Positions 31,727 through 41,001 of a stretch of 64,000 bases of DNA are shown here, piece by piece. Source of the DNA: Diacronema lutheri (Eukaryota > Haptophyta > Pavlovophyceae > Pavlovales > Pavlovaceae); contig JAGTXO010000067.1 in NCBI GenBank assembly GCA_019448385.1, positions 62,001 to 126,000 of the forward strand, given 5' to 3'. Every line of letters begins with the position of its first letter. Within the stretch, counting starts at the first letter, position 1. The notes under the pieces are model-generated. The model saw nothing but the letters and a program-made list of their open reading frames with translations. It had not been told where the DNA came from and made no database searches. Made by a program: the position numbers and the translations under genes.

Positions 31727-33187
31727 TCAGTCGTCCGAGAGGCGCGTGTTCGCCGTCGCGAGCGCAACGCGGGTGCCCACGCGGCCGCCATCGCGATCGC
31801 CCGCGCGAGACGCGAGCGGCGCGCCCGCCCCCTTCGCCTCGAGCTCGCGCAAACGTTCCGCCCGCGCCGCTGCGGCCGTTTCATCTGCAAGCAGGTCGTG
31901 CGAGATTTGCGTCATCTGCGCGGGAAACGCGTCGATGCGCGCAGGCGGCAGGCGGCAGAGCCGTCCGTGGCAGCGCCGGGCGAGTGAGAGCGGGCAGAGG
32001 GCAGACACCGTTGTTCCCGGATATGCGCAAGCCAACGCAAAAAAATTTGGCGCCAGCACAGACGGGGCTAGGCAAGATGGCATTGCCGATCCGCCACGTG
32101 GCGCACCGTGGGCGCACCATAGGCGAGGGGCGGGTGGGCGGCCGCGAGGCGACAAGTTCCCGCCACAAGGGCAGCGCAGGACCGGGCGGCGCAGCCTGCC
32201 TGAGCATGCGGGGCTCGCGCGGCACGGGCGGCGGGCGGGGGCTGTGCCGGGCACGGCTGCACGTACGAGCTGGTCAAACTGCCATTCCTCGTCGGGTTCG
32301 ACGAGCTGGTCGGCGGGGTAGAGCGCCTGCGTGAGCACGCCCAGGTCGAAACCCACCTCGGCCGCCGTGGGGAGCGCCGAGGGCAGCTGCGCGCACCGCG
32401 AGCGCCCAGGCAGAGAGAAAAAAGGAGGGGTTGGTGTTTGTGTCGGAGGATGGGGAGGGGGGGGGGGGGGGGGGAGGGAGGGGGGGGGGGGGGGGGGGTC
32501 CTGCGGTGAGCGCAGTCGCACGGAAGGGCGGGACGTGGACGGGGCGGGGCCGCGCGTGCGCGCGCTTGCGCCGCGGGTGGAACGGCGTGCCAGCACGCCG
32601 CGCCATCGGTGCCGCGCGCCGCGCTCGCGAGCCGCACCTGCGCATCGAGCTCGGCAAGGGTGGGCACGTGCGCGTTTGCGCGCGCGGCCGGCGCGTTGGC
32701 GATCGTTGCCGTCACCACCTCCGCGTCGGCGGCGGCCTCGTCGAGGTCGGGAATGACGGGAATGCCGTCGTCGTCGTCCACGTCCCCCGATCTTTTTCCC
32801 GAGCTTCGCGCGCGCGCGCGCGCGCGGCGCGCGTAGGGCGCGAGCGAGGACCGCGTGCGGTGGGAATTCTTGCCGACTGGGCGGCGCGGGCGCGGACGCG
32901 CGGTGCCGCGGTCGCGCGGCGCACCCGTCAGCGCCACTTCTCCTGCTGCCACTGGCGGTGGCCTCTGCGCCGAGCGTTGGGATCGAGTCCACGCCCGGGC
33001 CCTCCGACCAGCCTCCCGTCTTCTTGGCGATCGGCCGGTCGGGCGGCGGCGAGCCGGACGCGGCGGCCGCGTCAGCGGCCTCCTCCTCGGCGGTTTTGGG
33101 CGCGCGTCGGCGACGAGGGGCAATCTTCTCCTTGAATGCGCCGTCAAACTCGTTGGCCCCGACGCCAAAGCCGCCGGGCATCGCCAT
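31727..33187 (-). CDS. IFT43: IFT43, intraflagellar transport complex A subunit
   Basis: Start ATG at 33187. Exon ends supported by phase: exon 3 32386-32267, exon 4 31915-31727; the exon before exon 3 ends at 32638. Introns 32387-32637 (with sense-strand C runs) and 31916-32266 are both phase 0. An intron between about 33000 and 32820 is needed to bring GDVDDDDGIPVIPDLDE into frame, but I could not fix its ends. IFT43 hallmarks: KKTGGW, then GIPVIPDLDE, VPTLAELDAQ, VGFDLGVLTQALYPADQ and EPDEEWQFDQLMTQISHDL. IFT43 is a small peripheral IFT-A subunit used in retrograde flagellar transport. Its start is 126 bp from the start of a divergent gene. It supports a flagellated organism. Confidence 0.8.
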   Translation of the reverse strand: MAMPGGFGVGANEFDGAFKEKIAPRRRRAPKTAEEEAADAAAASGSPPPDRPIAKKTGGWSEGPGVDSIPTLGAEATASGSRRSGADGCAARPRHRASAPAPPSRQEFPPHAVLARALRAPRARARAKLGKKIGGRGRRRRHSRHSRPRRGRRRRGGGDGNDRQRAGRARKRARAHPCRARCAGAARERGARHRWRGVLARRSTRGASARTRGPAPSTSRPSVRLRSPQDPPPPPPSLPPPPPPPHPPTQTPTPPFFSLPGRSRCAQLPSALPTAAEVGFDLGVLTQALYPADQLVEPDEEWQFDQLVRAAVPGTAPARRPCRASPACSGRLRRPVLRCPCGGNLSPRGRPPAPRLWCAHGAPRGGSAMPSCLAPSVLAPNFFALACAYPGTTVSALCPLSLARRCHGRLCRLPPARIDAFPAQMTQISHDLLADETAAAARAERLRELEAKGAGAPLASRAGDRDGGRVGTRVALATANTRLSDD

Positions 33188-33230
33188 CGCGCACTCGGCC
33201 GGCAGCGACCTGCCGTTGCCGCTGCAGTCG

Positions 33231-33240
33231 CGTTTTAAAG
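33231..33240 (-). promoter_or_regulatory. TTTTAAA box upstream of IFT43
   Basis: CGTTTTAAAG about 45 bases upstream of the IFT43 start codon, between divergent genes; one of four similar boxes. Inferred. Confidence 0.3.
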
Positions 33241-33313
33241 AAACGCGCGCAGATCTCAACCCGTGATGGACGCCAAGGCGAGCCGTCGGGCGTGATCCGT
33301 CACCCACGAGCGG

Positions 33314-35083
33314 ATGAGGTGGCCGGTGCGGCTCGGCGGCGCGCTGGTCGGCGCGGCTCTGCTCGGCGCGTGCGCGCTCGACACGTCCGCAACGTCCGCT
33401 TGGGAGGCCGTCGAGACCGACCTGCGCTCGCCGTCTGTCGTGATCTCGCCGGCGGCGCGCGCGTCGTCCGCGCGCCCAACGGTGCTCGTCTACCTCGCGG
33501 GCCACCTGCGCACCTTCTTGCTGATCGCGCCGCAGATGAAGGCGCTGCTCGACAGCATGGCGGGCGGACCCGACGGCTACGTTGTGTACATGCACACGTG
33601 GGACGAGCTCGACCACCGCGACGCCGTCTGGTGGCGACGCGTGCGCGCGCGCGCGCTGCGCACGGGCCCCACGGCTGGCTCCGGCTCGCAGCTTGGCCGC
33701 GCGTGCTCGTGTTCTGCTCGCATTCTCTATCGCATCCCAGCGACCACCATGCCCCGAGCTCACAGCGCGTGACGCTCCGCGCAACGCCCAACCCACAACC
33801 ACCGCTCTTGGCCCTTTGCGCGGCCGCATTCGTCCAGTCGCGCCCGCCCACTGTGGCGCTCTCGCCCGTCCCGCGCTGCCTCCATCCACCCCTCGACGCA
33901 CTGGCCGCACGCGCGCGCCACGCGCAGAAAGCTGAAGCCGACCCAGCACGCGTCAACCTCCGCCCGCCTGATGTCGCTGCCTCCCTGTCCGACCCCACAC
34001 TGAACGCCCTCTTCGCTGACCGGCGCTTTGTCGCGCGCGTCGACAGTCATCCCGGCTCGGCCGCGATCTCGCAAAAGTGCGCGGCCTCGGCGCACGCGCG
34101 CACCGGGCGGCCGCGCGAGCGCCGCGCCGCGCGCCGCGCCGACGCGCCGGCGCGCGCGGCGGCCGCCGCCAATCAGCGCGAGCGCGGCGCGCGTTGTGAA
34201 ACGTCCGAAGGTACGGCACAGCCGCGCTCAACGCGCAGTGCGGCGGGCACGGGCTCAAGTGCATCGACCACACCGCCGCGCAGCTGCACGAGCTGCACGT
34301 CACGCACGCGCTCGCGCGCGCGCATCTGCGCTCGCTCGGCGCGTGGCCGATGGACCGGGGCGCCGGCGCCGGCGCGCGCACGGACGGCGGCGAGCGTACG
34401 CCGGTGATCAAGTCGAGGCCGGACGTGCTGCTGAGCGAGGGATGGAAGGCGCACGCGTCGATTGGTCGAATGGCCAAAGCGTTCGGCTCAAGTCTGGGCG
34501 AGCGGCGATGTCTCGGCCATTCGGGCCCTTGGCCAGGCGGATGGGGCGACATCGCGTGGGTGATGCCGCTCGGCGCCGTGCAGGTGGTGCTCGACGCCAC
34601 GACGGCCTCGCGCCTCGCGCCGCTGCTCCTCGACGACGCAGCCGGCGACTTTCGCACGTGCGCGCCGCATGCGCGTGACGCGCGTGACACGAGTGACGCG
34701 AGTGACGCGGGTGACGCGAGTGACGCTCCGCTCGGGCCGCGTGCACCAATCGGCGCCTCTCACGCGCGGACTTACCACGCACGGCACGGTGCGCCCGCGC
34801 CAGGTACCGCCCTCTCGTGAGCGCCAAGGCCGCCGGCGAGTACCACGCGGAGCAGGCTTGGCGCGAAATTCTGATTAAGGCCGGCGTGCGCTCGTTCGTG
34901 ACGGGCTGGTTTGCGGGCCTCGCAAAGGCGCGGCTCGCGCGGCTCGCGGACGGGCGGCTGGGCATCGACAAGTGGCACTGCTACCGCGCAAAGGCGTGGC
35001 AGGAGCTGGGCGTGTGGCTGCGCGCAAAAGGCTTTGCGCTGGAGTGGGCCCCAGTCGCGCCGCGGCTGGCGGGTGATCAGTGA
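33314..35083 (+). CDS. Putative secretory-pathway glycosyltransferase-like protein
   Basis: Four exons with matching phases: 33314-33640, 33928-34076, 34211-34657, 34804-35083, giving 400 residues. The N-terminus has a hydrophobic signal anchor (residues 5-22). The core reads VLVYLAGHLRTFLLIAPQM, then GYVVYMHTWDELDHRD, later VIKSRPDVLLS and WGDIAWVMPLGAVQ. The pattern 'refusal to name a sugar apart', LAGxxRTF near the start, HTWD and KxRPDV resembles a loosely described group of algal and giant-virus-like glycosyltransferases, but I cannot place it in a CAZy family. The third intron contains GTGACGCGA-type minisatellite (34673-34728). Splice sites fit GT..AG with phase 0, 2, 2. Product name is tentative. 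Confidence 0.55.
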
Positions 35084-35174
35084 GGTTGAGCCACCGACTC
35101 TTTTTCTCTCACACTGTCACAGTGCGACAGCCACGCTCACAGTCGCCGGACACAACATGGCCGGCTGTGGTTCG

Positions 35175-37885
35175 TCACCTCGGCGGAACCACCGGACGAG
35201 CATCGTCGATCGGCTCGAGCGCGATGATGGGAACGGCAGGCGGCGGCGGCGCGGTGGCGCTCGCGACCGGTGACGGCGCGGCGAGGGCGTCGAATGGCAG
35301 CGGCGCGACGGGCGTGACGGCCGCCTCCCCGCGCCAGCGGGGCCCTCTGGGCAAGGCAGCGCCCCAGACTCTGCTCTGCGCGACGGGCGTGTCCGCCGCT
35401 GCAACGCACCGCGCGGGCGGTACGGGCGAGGCGCCAGTGCTGGCGCTCGTGAGCACGACGGGCGCCGACAGCGCAAGGCGGCGGGCCATCGTCGGCGTGA
35501 CGCCGCGCGAGCTCATGCGGCGAGGCCACGCGCTGATCTCGGCGCCGAGCCACGTGTGCCCCAACTGCGAGACGTTGGGCAGCTGCGCCTTGCCGAGCGC
35601 GCCGAGCGTCGCGTGCGCGGGCGGCGGCGCGGCAAGCATGGCGTCGGTTCGCACCGTCGCAGCGCGCAGCCCGTCGCGCACCGCCTTGTTGAAACCGTCC
35701 AAGCTCATCGACGTGGCCTCGACGACGGCGATGAGCTTCACGTAGTCGGTCTCGAGCGACGTGCTCGCGTCGCGCACGTCAAAGTGCTCGAGCTGCTCGC
35801 CGAACGTCGCGCTCACCCCGCGCGAGCCACTCGCGGACTCGCAGTCGTCCGCCGAGCCGGGCGAGACGCGCGACGAGTAGGGGCGCATGCTCTCGCGCCG
35901 GCGGCCGCTGCTCAAGCGCGCGGAGAAGGCGGGCGAGCTGCTCGTCGCCGCGACGAAGCTCGCGGCGAAGCGCGCGACCCGGAGGGTCGGGCTGATCTGC
36001 CGGCCGGATGCCGACGCGCGCGGCGCGCTCGACCGGCGCGTGGCCGAAGGGAGCGTGCCAGAGTCCGGCGCGGTTACGCTGTCCGGTGCGCTCTGCCGCG
36101 ACCGCGACGTGCGCTCGCACGAGGCGTGCGAGAGGCACGCGGAGGAGCGCGCGGGCGCGTGGCTGAGCGGCACGACCTCGATGCCCGTGTACCAATCGCG
36201 ACCCATGCCCTGCATCTGCGCCCATACACTCACCTCGACAATGCACCACAGCCGCGAGAGCCACGTTGGCCCTGCGAGGATCAGCAGCTTGTCGCAGCCC
36301 GAGAGGAAGAGCGGCAGGCAGGCGAGACCCACCTCGATGTCGTCCTGATCGATGCAGTACTTGTCAAGCCTGCGCGTCGTGCGAGCCGGCGGTCGTCGCG
36401 GCGCGCGCGTGTGCGGGGCAGGGGGCGTGAGGTCCCGGTGCGGCGCGGCGCGGTGGGGCGGGACAGCGCGGCGCGCGCGCGCGGACCAAACGTAGGGCTC
36501 GCGCCGGTGCGCGGCCACAAAGTGCGCACGCCACGCCTGCAGCGCCTCGATTTTGGCCTGCGCGTTGTCCAGCCAGCTGCGCACAGCGCGGCGGCATCGT
36601 GTGTATGTGTGTGTGTCCCGGGGGGGGACGGGCGAGCGGATCGCGCGGGATCGCGTGACGCGCGGGCGACATGGGGGCGACGCGCGGGCGATTGTTTGAC
36701 GCGCAATGCGCAATGCATCGTGACGTGGGCGTTTGAGCGCGCGGCGCGCGGGAGGTTCGCCCCTCACCTGTGGCTCACAAACGCGTCGACTCTCCCGGCG
36801 GTGGCGCGGACAGTGAGCTGGCGCAAGTCGGCCGTTGCACTGGCGCTGCGTGCGCTCGACGACGCGCGCAGGGCGTCGAGCGTCACGTCCACGGCGCGGA
36901 CCGCACGGAAGTGCGCGACGGCCAGCGAGTGCACCTCGGCGGGTTCGCGGCCCTGCATGAGCGCCGCGATGTTTGCGGCAACCTGCCCGTTACGCGAGCC
37001 GCGCGAGACGATCATGTCCTGCACGCGCTCGTGCGTCTGCTGGAAGATGAGCAGCAGCGCGGCCAGCGAGAAGCAGCTGCAGAGCGCGATGATCAGCGAC
37101 GCGCGCTCGGCCGGTGGCGAAATGTGCTTCAGGTCGTGGTGCGAGCCCACCACGACGAGAATCACCAGCGCGAGCGTGTACATGAGGGCAGCTCGGCCGT
37201 TGGCGATGGCCGAGACGCGCAGAATCTCGCGCGGGCGGGTGCCGACGCACAGGCACGCGCCGAGCGAGAAGACGAGGTAGGCGCTGCCGACGATGAGAAG
37301 CAGGGAGGAGCATATCGTCGCATGCACGATGCTGCACGTGACGCTGCGGCCCCGCAGGACGCATGGCGCCTCGCCGCGCGCGCGCGTGAGCTCGACCGCG
37401 AGGCCGTGCATTGGGTAAGCAAAGATGGCGGTGAGCAGAGCCGCGACACCCTGCATGCCAAGCACGAGCGTGCGCGCCATCGGAGGCGAGCACGCGAAGA
37501 GCAGGATCGACGTGCCCGCCGGCCAGAATGCGAGCGAGATGAAGACTGCGCCCATGGGCGCCACCTTGCCGCGCGCGAGCAGCGCGACCGGCGCGGAAAT
37601 CGACGCGGCGCAAAGTGCGCAGCCGACGGCAAGCGGCGGCAGCTGCATCCGCCAGAAGAAGGCGCGCGCAAGCTTGCGCGCGTCATCCACCTTGGCGCGG
37701 AGGTTGGCTGCTCCGAGCACTGGTGGCGCCTCATCGCGCGTGCTGTCGTCCGGCCCCTCGTGCTCGCCGCGGGAATCGAACGGTTCGACACGGCAGGCGC
37801 TCCCCGTGGGCGTGCCCCGCGGCAAAGGCTCGACCTGCCGGGGCCCGTCGCCCCGCCCCAGCTCCCGGCGAGCCAGCGGGTTCAT
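35175..37885 (-). CDS. Multi-pass membrane protein with C-terminal TIR-like domain (paralogue 2)
   Basis: Three exons, 37885-36768, 36576-36487 and 36369-35175, both introns phase 2, giving 800 residues. Exon 1 has about seven membrane segments (residues 95-285). The first splice restores DAFVSHSWLD at exactly the same codon and phase as paralogue 1 (CACAG/GTGAGG..GTGCGCAG). The second splice restores VWLDKYCIDQDD; then come CLPLFLSGCDKLLIL, LSRLWCIVEV, and near the end FDVRDAS and LIAVVEATSMSLDGFNKAVRD. The Glu after WC corresponds to the catalytic Glu of TIR NADases (inference from family knowledge). A Ser/Arg-rich insert lies between the two halves and the tail is Pro/Ala-rich. Role probably signalling; no experimental link known to me. 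Confidence 0.78.
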
Positions 37886-37916
37886 CCTGGAGGAGCCCCC
37901 GCAGCGGTGGAGCCTT

Positions 37917-37930
37917 GAATTTTTAAAACT
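37917..37930 (-). promoter_or_regulatory. TTTTTAAAA box upstream of TIR-like paralogue 2
   Basis: GAATTTTTAAAACT lies 32-45 bases upstream of the ATG at 37885 within a short AT-rich island (37915-37945). Inferred core-promoter element. Confidence 0.35.
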
Positions 37931-38025
37931 TATACTTAATCCTGTCCTGCGGTCGCAACGATCATCCTAAAACGGTCGACGGGCGACGGCGCCATCGAGG
38001 GCACTGGCGCCCCCCCACGGCGCCC

Positions 38026-38568
38026 TCACACTTTTGAGAGCTTCGTGCAGACGACGACGCGGAATGACTGGTCAAGCACACCCATCACCGCAAGCCCCTC
38101 CTTGTCCGCGCTCCAGTCGAAAGACGAGATGGGCTGCGTCGAGAGCGTCGTCTTCTGCAGCTGCGTGACCGAGCCGAGCACGCCCTTGTCGTGCCCGTCA
38201 CGGTCCTTTGCGCGCCGCTGCGCCGGGTAGTTGTACCTGCGCACGCACGGAGCATTCCGGAGGAGGAAAAGGGGTAGGGAGGGGGGGGGGGGGGGGGGGA
38301 AGGGGGGGAAGGGGGGGGGGGGCGACCGCATCTCAGGCGGTGCGGCGCCGAACACGCGGCGCCCTCGCAAAGCAAGGCGCTCAAGGCGCGCGTGCAGGCG
38401 GCGCTCGACCGCGCGCACTTCCACAGCTCGAGCGAGCCGTTCCCGCCGCACGTCATGAAGACGTCGCGGTTCTGCGGCAGATGCGCGACGCCCCAGACGG
38501 TCGACTCATGCGCGTCCTGCGAGAGCATTGAATAGCCTGCGAGTGAGTGCAAGGGGGGGGGGGGGGGT

Positions 38569-38600
<32 letters not shown>

Positions 38601-39542
38601 AGTTGTGCCGCGCAGTTGCAGCCCCGCGCGGTGGGGGGGTGGGATGGGGGGGGGGGCGGGGGGAGTTGTGCCGCGCAGTGGCAGCCCCGCGCGGTGGGGG
38701 GTGGGATGGGGGGGGGGGGGGGGACGCAGCTGTGCGCGCGCGCGCGGTGGGGGGTGGGATGGGGGAGGGGGGGGGGGGGACGCAGCTGTGCGCGCGCGCG
38801 CGCGCGCGTGTGGTGCCCGGCGGACGGTCGTGCGGGGGCGGGGCGAGGCACGTGGCGGCATCGCGTGGCGTACCAAACGTTGGGTGGAATGTGCGCATGT
38901 CGTAGAGACGAAACTTGGATTCGAGTGTCGTCACGACGAGCTTGTTCGCCTCAATGTCAGCCCGGTCGAACTGCAGGCCGCACACACCGTTCTGCATGTT
39001 CGCCTCCCAACGTACCTTGCCCGCGCGCAGGTCAAGAAGCTTCACGTCGCCATTGTCGTAGCTGCCGAGCGCGCGGCGGCGGCGGCGGCGCAGCGGCCAG
39101 CCGCCGGGTGTGGGTGTGGCTACACGACGCGCGCAGCGACCAGGCGCGCGCGGCGCGCGGCGCGCGGCGCGCGTCGCGCGGCGCACCCCGCCGCGACGAC
39201 GCGGTCATCGGCGGTGTGCGCATCGCCAAACGCGACAGCCCAGCAGTCGCGAGGCACGTCGCCTGCGCGCGGCTCCATCGATGCGACGGGAGCGTCCGCC
39301 TGCCGTTGGTCCCAGACGAGCACCTGTGGCGGCGGGCAATGTACGATGGGAGGTCAAAGAAACAGACACGATGGGAGGCGCACATGCACGGTCGGGGCAG
39401 GGTGGGGCGGGGGGTCTCGGAGGTACGGGCAGGGAAGGTTACGAACAAGAAAACGACACACAGCCATGCGCGTATGCGCGGCCATGCCGGAGAAACCATG
39501 GACGGCCCATCGCTCCCCCCCCCCCCCCCTGCTCCAACTCCG

Positions 39543-39574
<32 letters not shown>

Positions 39575-40819
39575 CCCGCCCGCCTCGACGCGGGCGCACG
39601 GCCGCGCCCGCCTGCGGCCGAGGGCCGACGTGCGGCCGGGCGCTCGATGTCGCGCACCCTGCCATCCTTGCCACCCGTTACAATCTCCGGCGCGCCTGCG
39701 CCTTTCAGCCCGCCTACGCCGTCCATGCAGTTGAGCAGACCCGTGTGCGCCTGCGCACTGAAGACCGGCGTGCTGAGCGCCTCGAGGTCCCTGCACGGCG
39801 CGGTGCGGCGCGACGGGACGTTGGGCAGTGGCAGGTGCGGGGCAGGTGCGGGGCAGGTGCGGGGCGGGTGCGGGGCGGGTGCGGGGCAGGTGCGGGGCGG
39901 GTGCGGGGCAGGTGCGGGGCGAATGCGCCGGTGCGCAGCGCGCGGCGACGTGCAAGGCATGGGGCGACGGGCGGCGGTGAGAGGCGGGGGGGGGGGGGGG
40001 AGGGGGGGGTGCAGCCATTTCGCTTCACTACGCCAAGCCAGACACTCGGCGGCTGCGGGGCGCGCGCAGAGCCTTGCGTGCCGACCGCCCACCCACCCGC
40101 GCCCTTGCTCCGACCCCGCCCGCCCCTGCCCCTTTCCTGTCCGACCATCCCCCCCCCCCCCCCCCCCCCCCGCCCCCCCCCCCCCCCCCCAACGCTACCT
40201 TTCGGTCACCCCGCGCGCAGCACGGCGTACCAGACGTGAAGCTTCCCCGTAAAATCGCCCGTCGCCAGCCTCCGATCTGCAAGCGACGACGCGCCGAACG
40301 AGCCGCACTTGAGTGGAGACGTCTTTTCCGCCTGCGCACGGAACGCCGTGTGCGCGCGCGGCAGGCGTGGCGTGCGCGCGTCGGAACGAGCGGCAGGGTG
40401 GCGGCGCACGCGGGGCCGACGCGTGGCCAGCGGGTGCAATGGATCGGCAGGATACAATCAAACGCGGCCGCGTACGATGCCCGCGTGCGAGTGTCCGTCT
40501 GCGGGCGCTCGTGCGCCACATGCGCGCCCACGCGCGCGCGGGCCGCGGCACGCGCGCGTGCGGGCGGCCAAGCGGTAGGCGCGCGCGTAGCGGGTGCAAG
40601 GGGTGCGCGTACCTCATGTAGGAGCGACAGCTCGCCCTTATTCAGCGCGTAGATTTGGATGAGCCCCGTGCCGCGAGGCGGTGAACCGAGGACGACAAAG
40701 CGCGCCGAGCACGGCACCCAGCGCGTCTCGTAGACGGTCTGCGTGACGGACTTGCGCGCATGCTCGATGATCTGCGGCTTGTTCATGACGTCCATGCCCG
40801 TCTCGTACGGCGCCGCCAT
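38026..40819 (-). CDS. WDR92: WDR92/Monad (DNAAF10), axonemal dynein assembly WD40 protein
   Basis: Seven exons: 40819-40613, 40331-40231, 39790-39658, 39323-39187, 39061-38874, 38536-38419, 38236-38026. All phases agree and the product is 364 residues, close to the animal protein (357). Diagnostic pieces: [136 protein letters not shown]92 works with the R2TP co-chaperone in cytoplasmic pre-assembly of axonemal dyneins. Five of the six introns carry long homopolymers; four have C runs on the sense strand, while introns 2 and 3 have G runs on the sense strand. Divergent from the tryptophanase gene (182 bp between starts). Confidence 0.93.
38551..38800. repeat. Minisatellite and G homopolymers in a WDR92 intron
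   Basis: The fifth WDR92 intron contains four related tandem units, each a G run, then a core (AGTTGTGCCGCGCAG.. or GACGCAGCTGTGCGC..), then GCGCGGTGGGGGGTGGGATG. The first two and the last two units resemble each other most. G runs reach about 20 bases on the plus strand. Confidence 0.75.
39831..39928. repeat. GGTGCGGGGCA minisatellite in a WDR92 intron
   Basis: About nine tandem copies of a roughly 10-11-bp unit (GGTGCGGGGC with A or G) within the second WDR92 intron (39791-40230). Confidence 0.8.
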
Positions 40820-41001
40820 CGCGCGGCCTGCTGCCTGCCTGCCTCTCCGCGCCGAGCTGCGTCGGTTCGGCCGTGCCGACCTGCTCGCTCTCAACCGCCA
40901 ATGGCGTCGGGACACGAAATTCCGAGCGCGGGAGTTCGTGTGGCATCCAAACGGGAGAGTAGAGGACGGACGCCCCGCTCACGCGCCGCAAACCCGACGA
41001 G

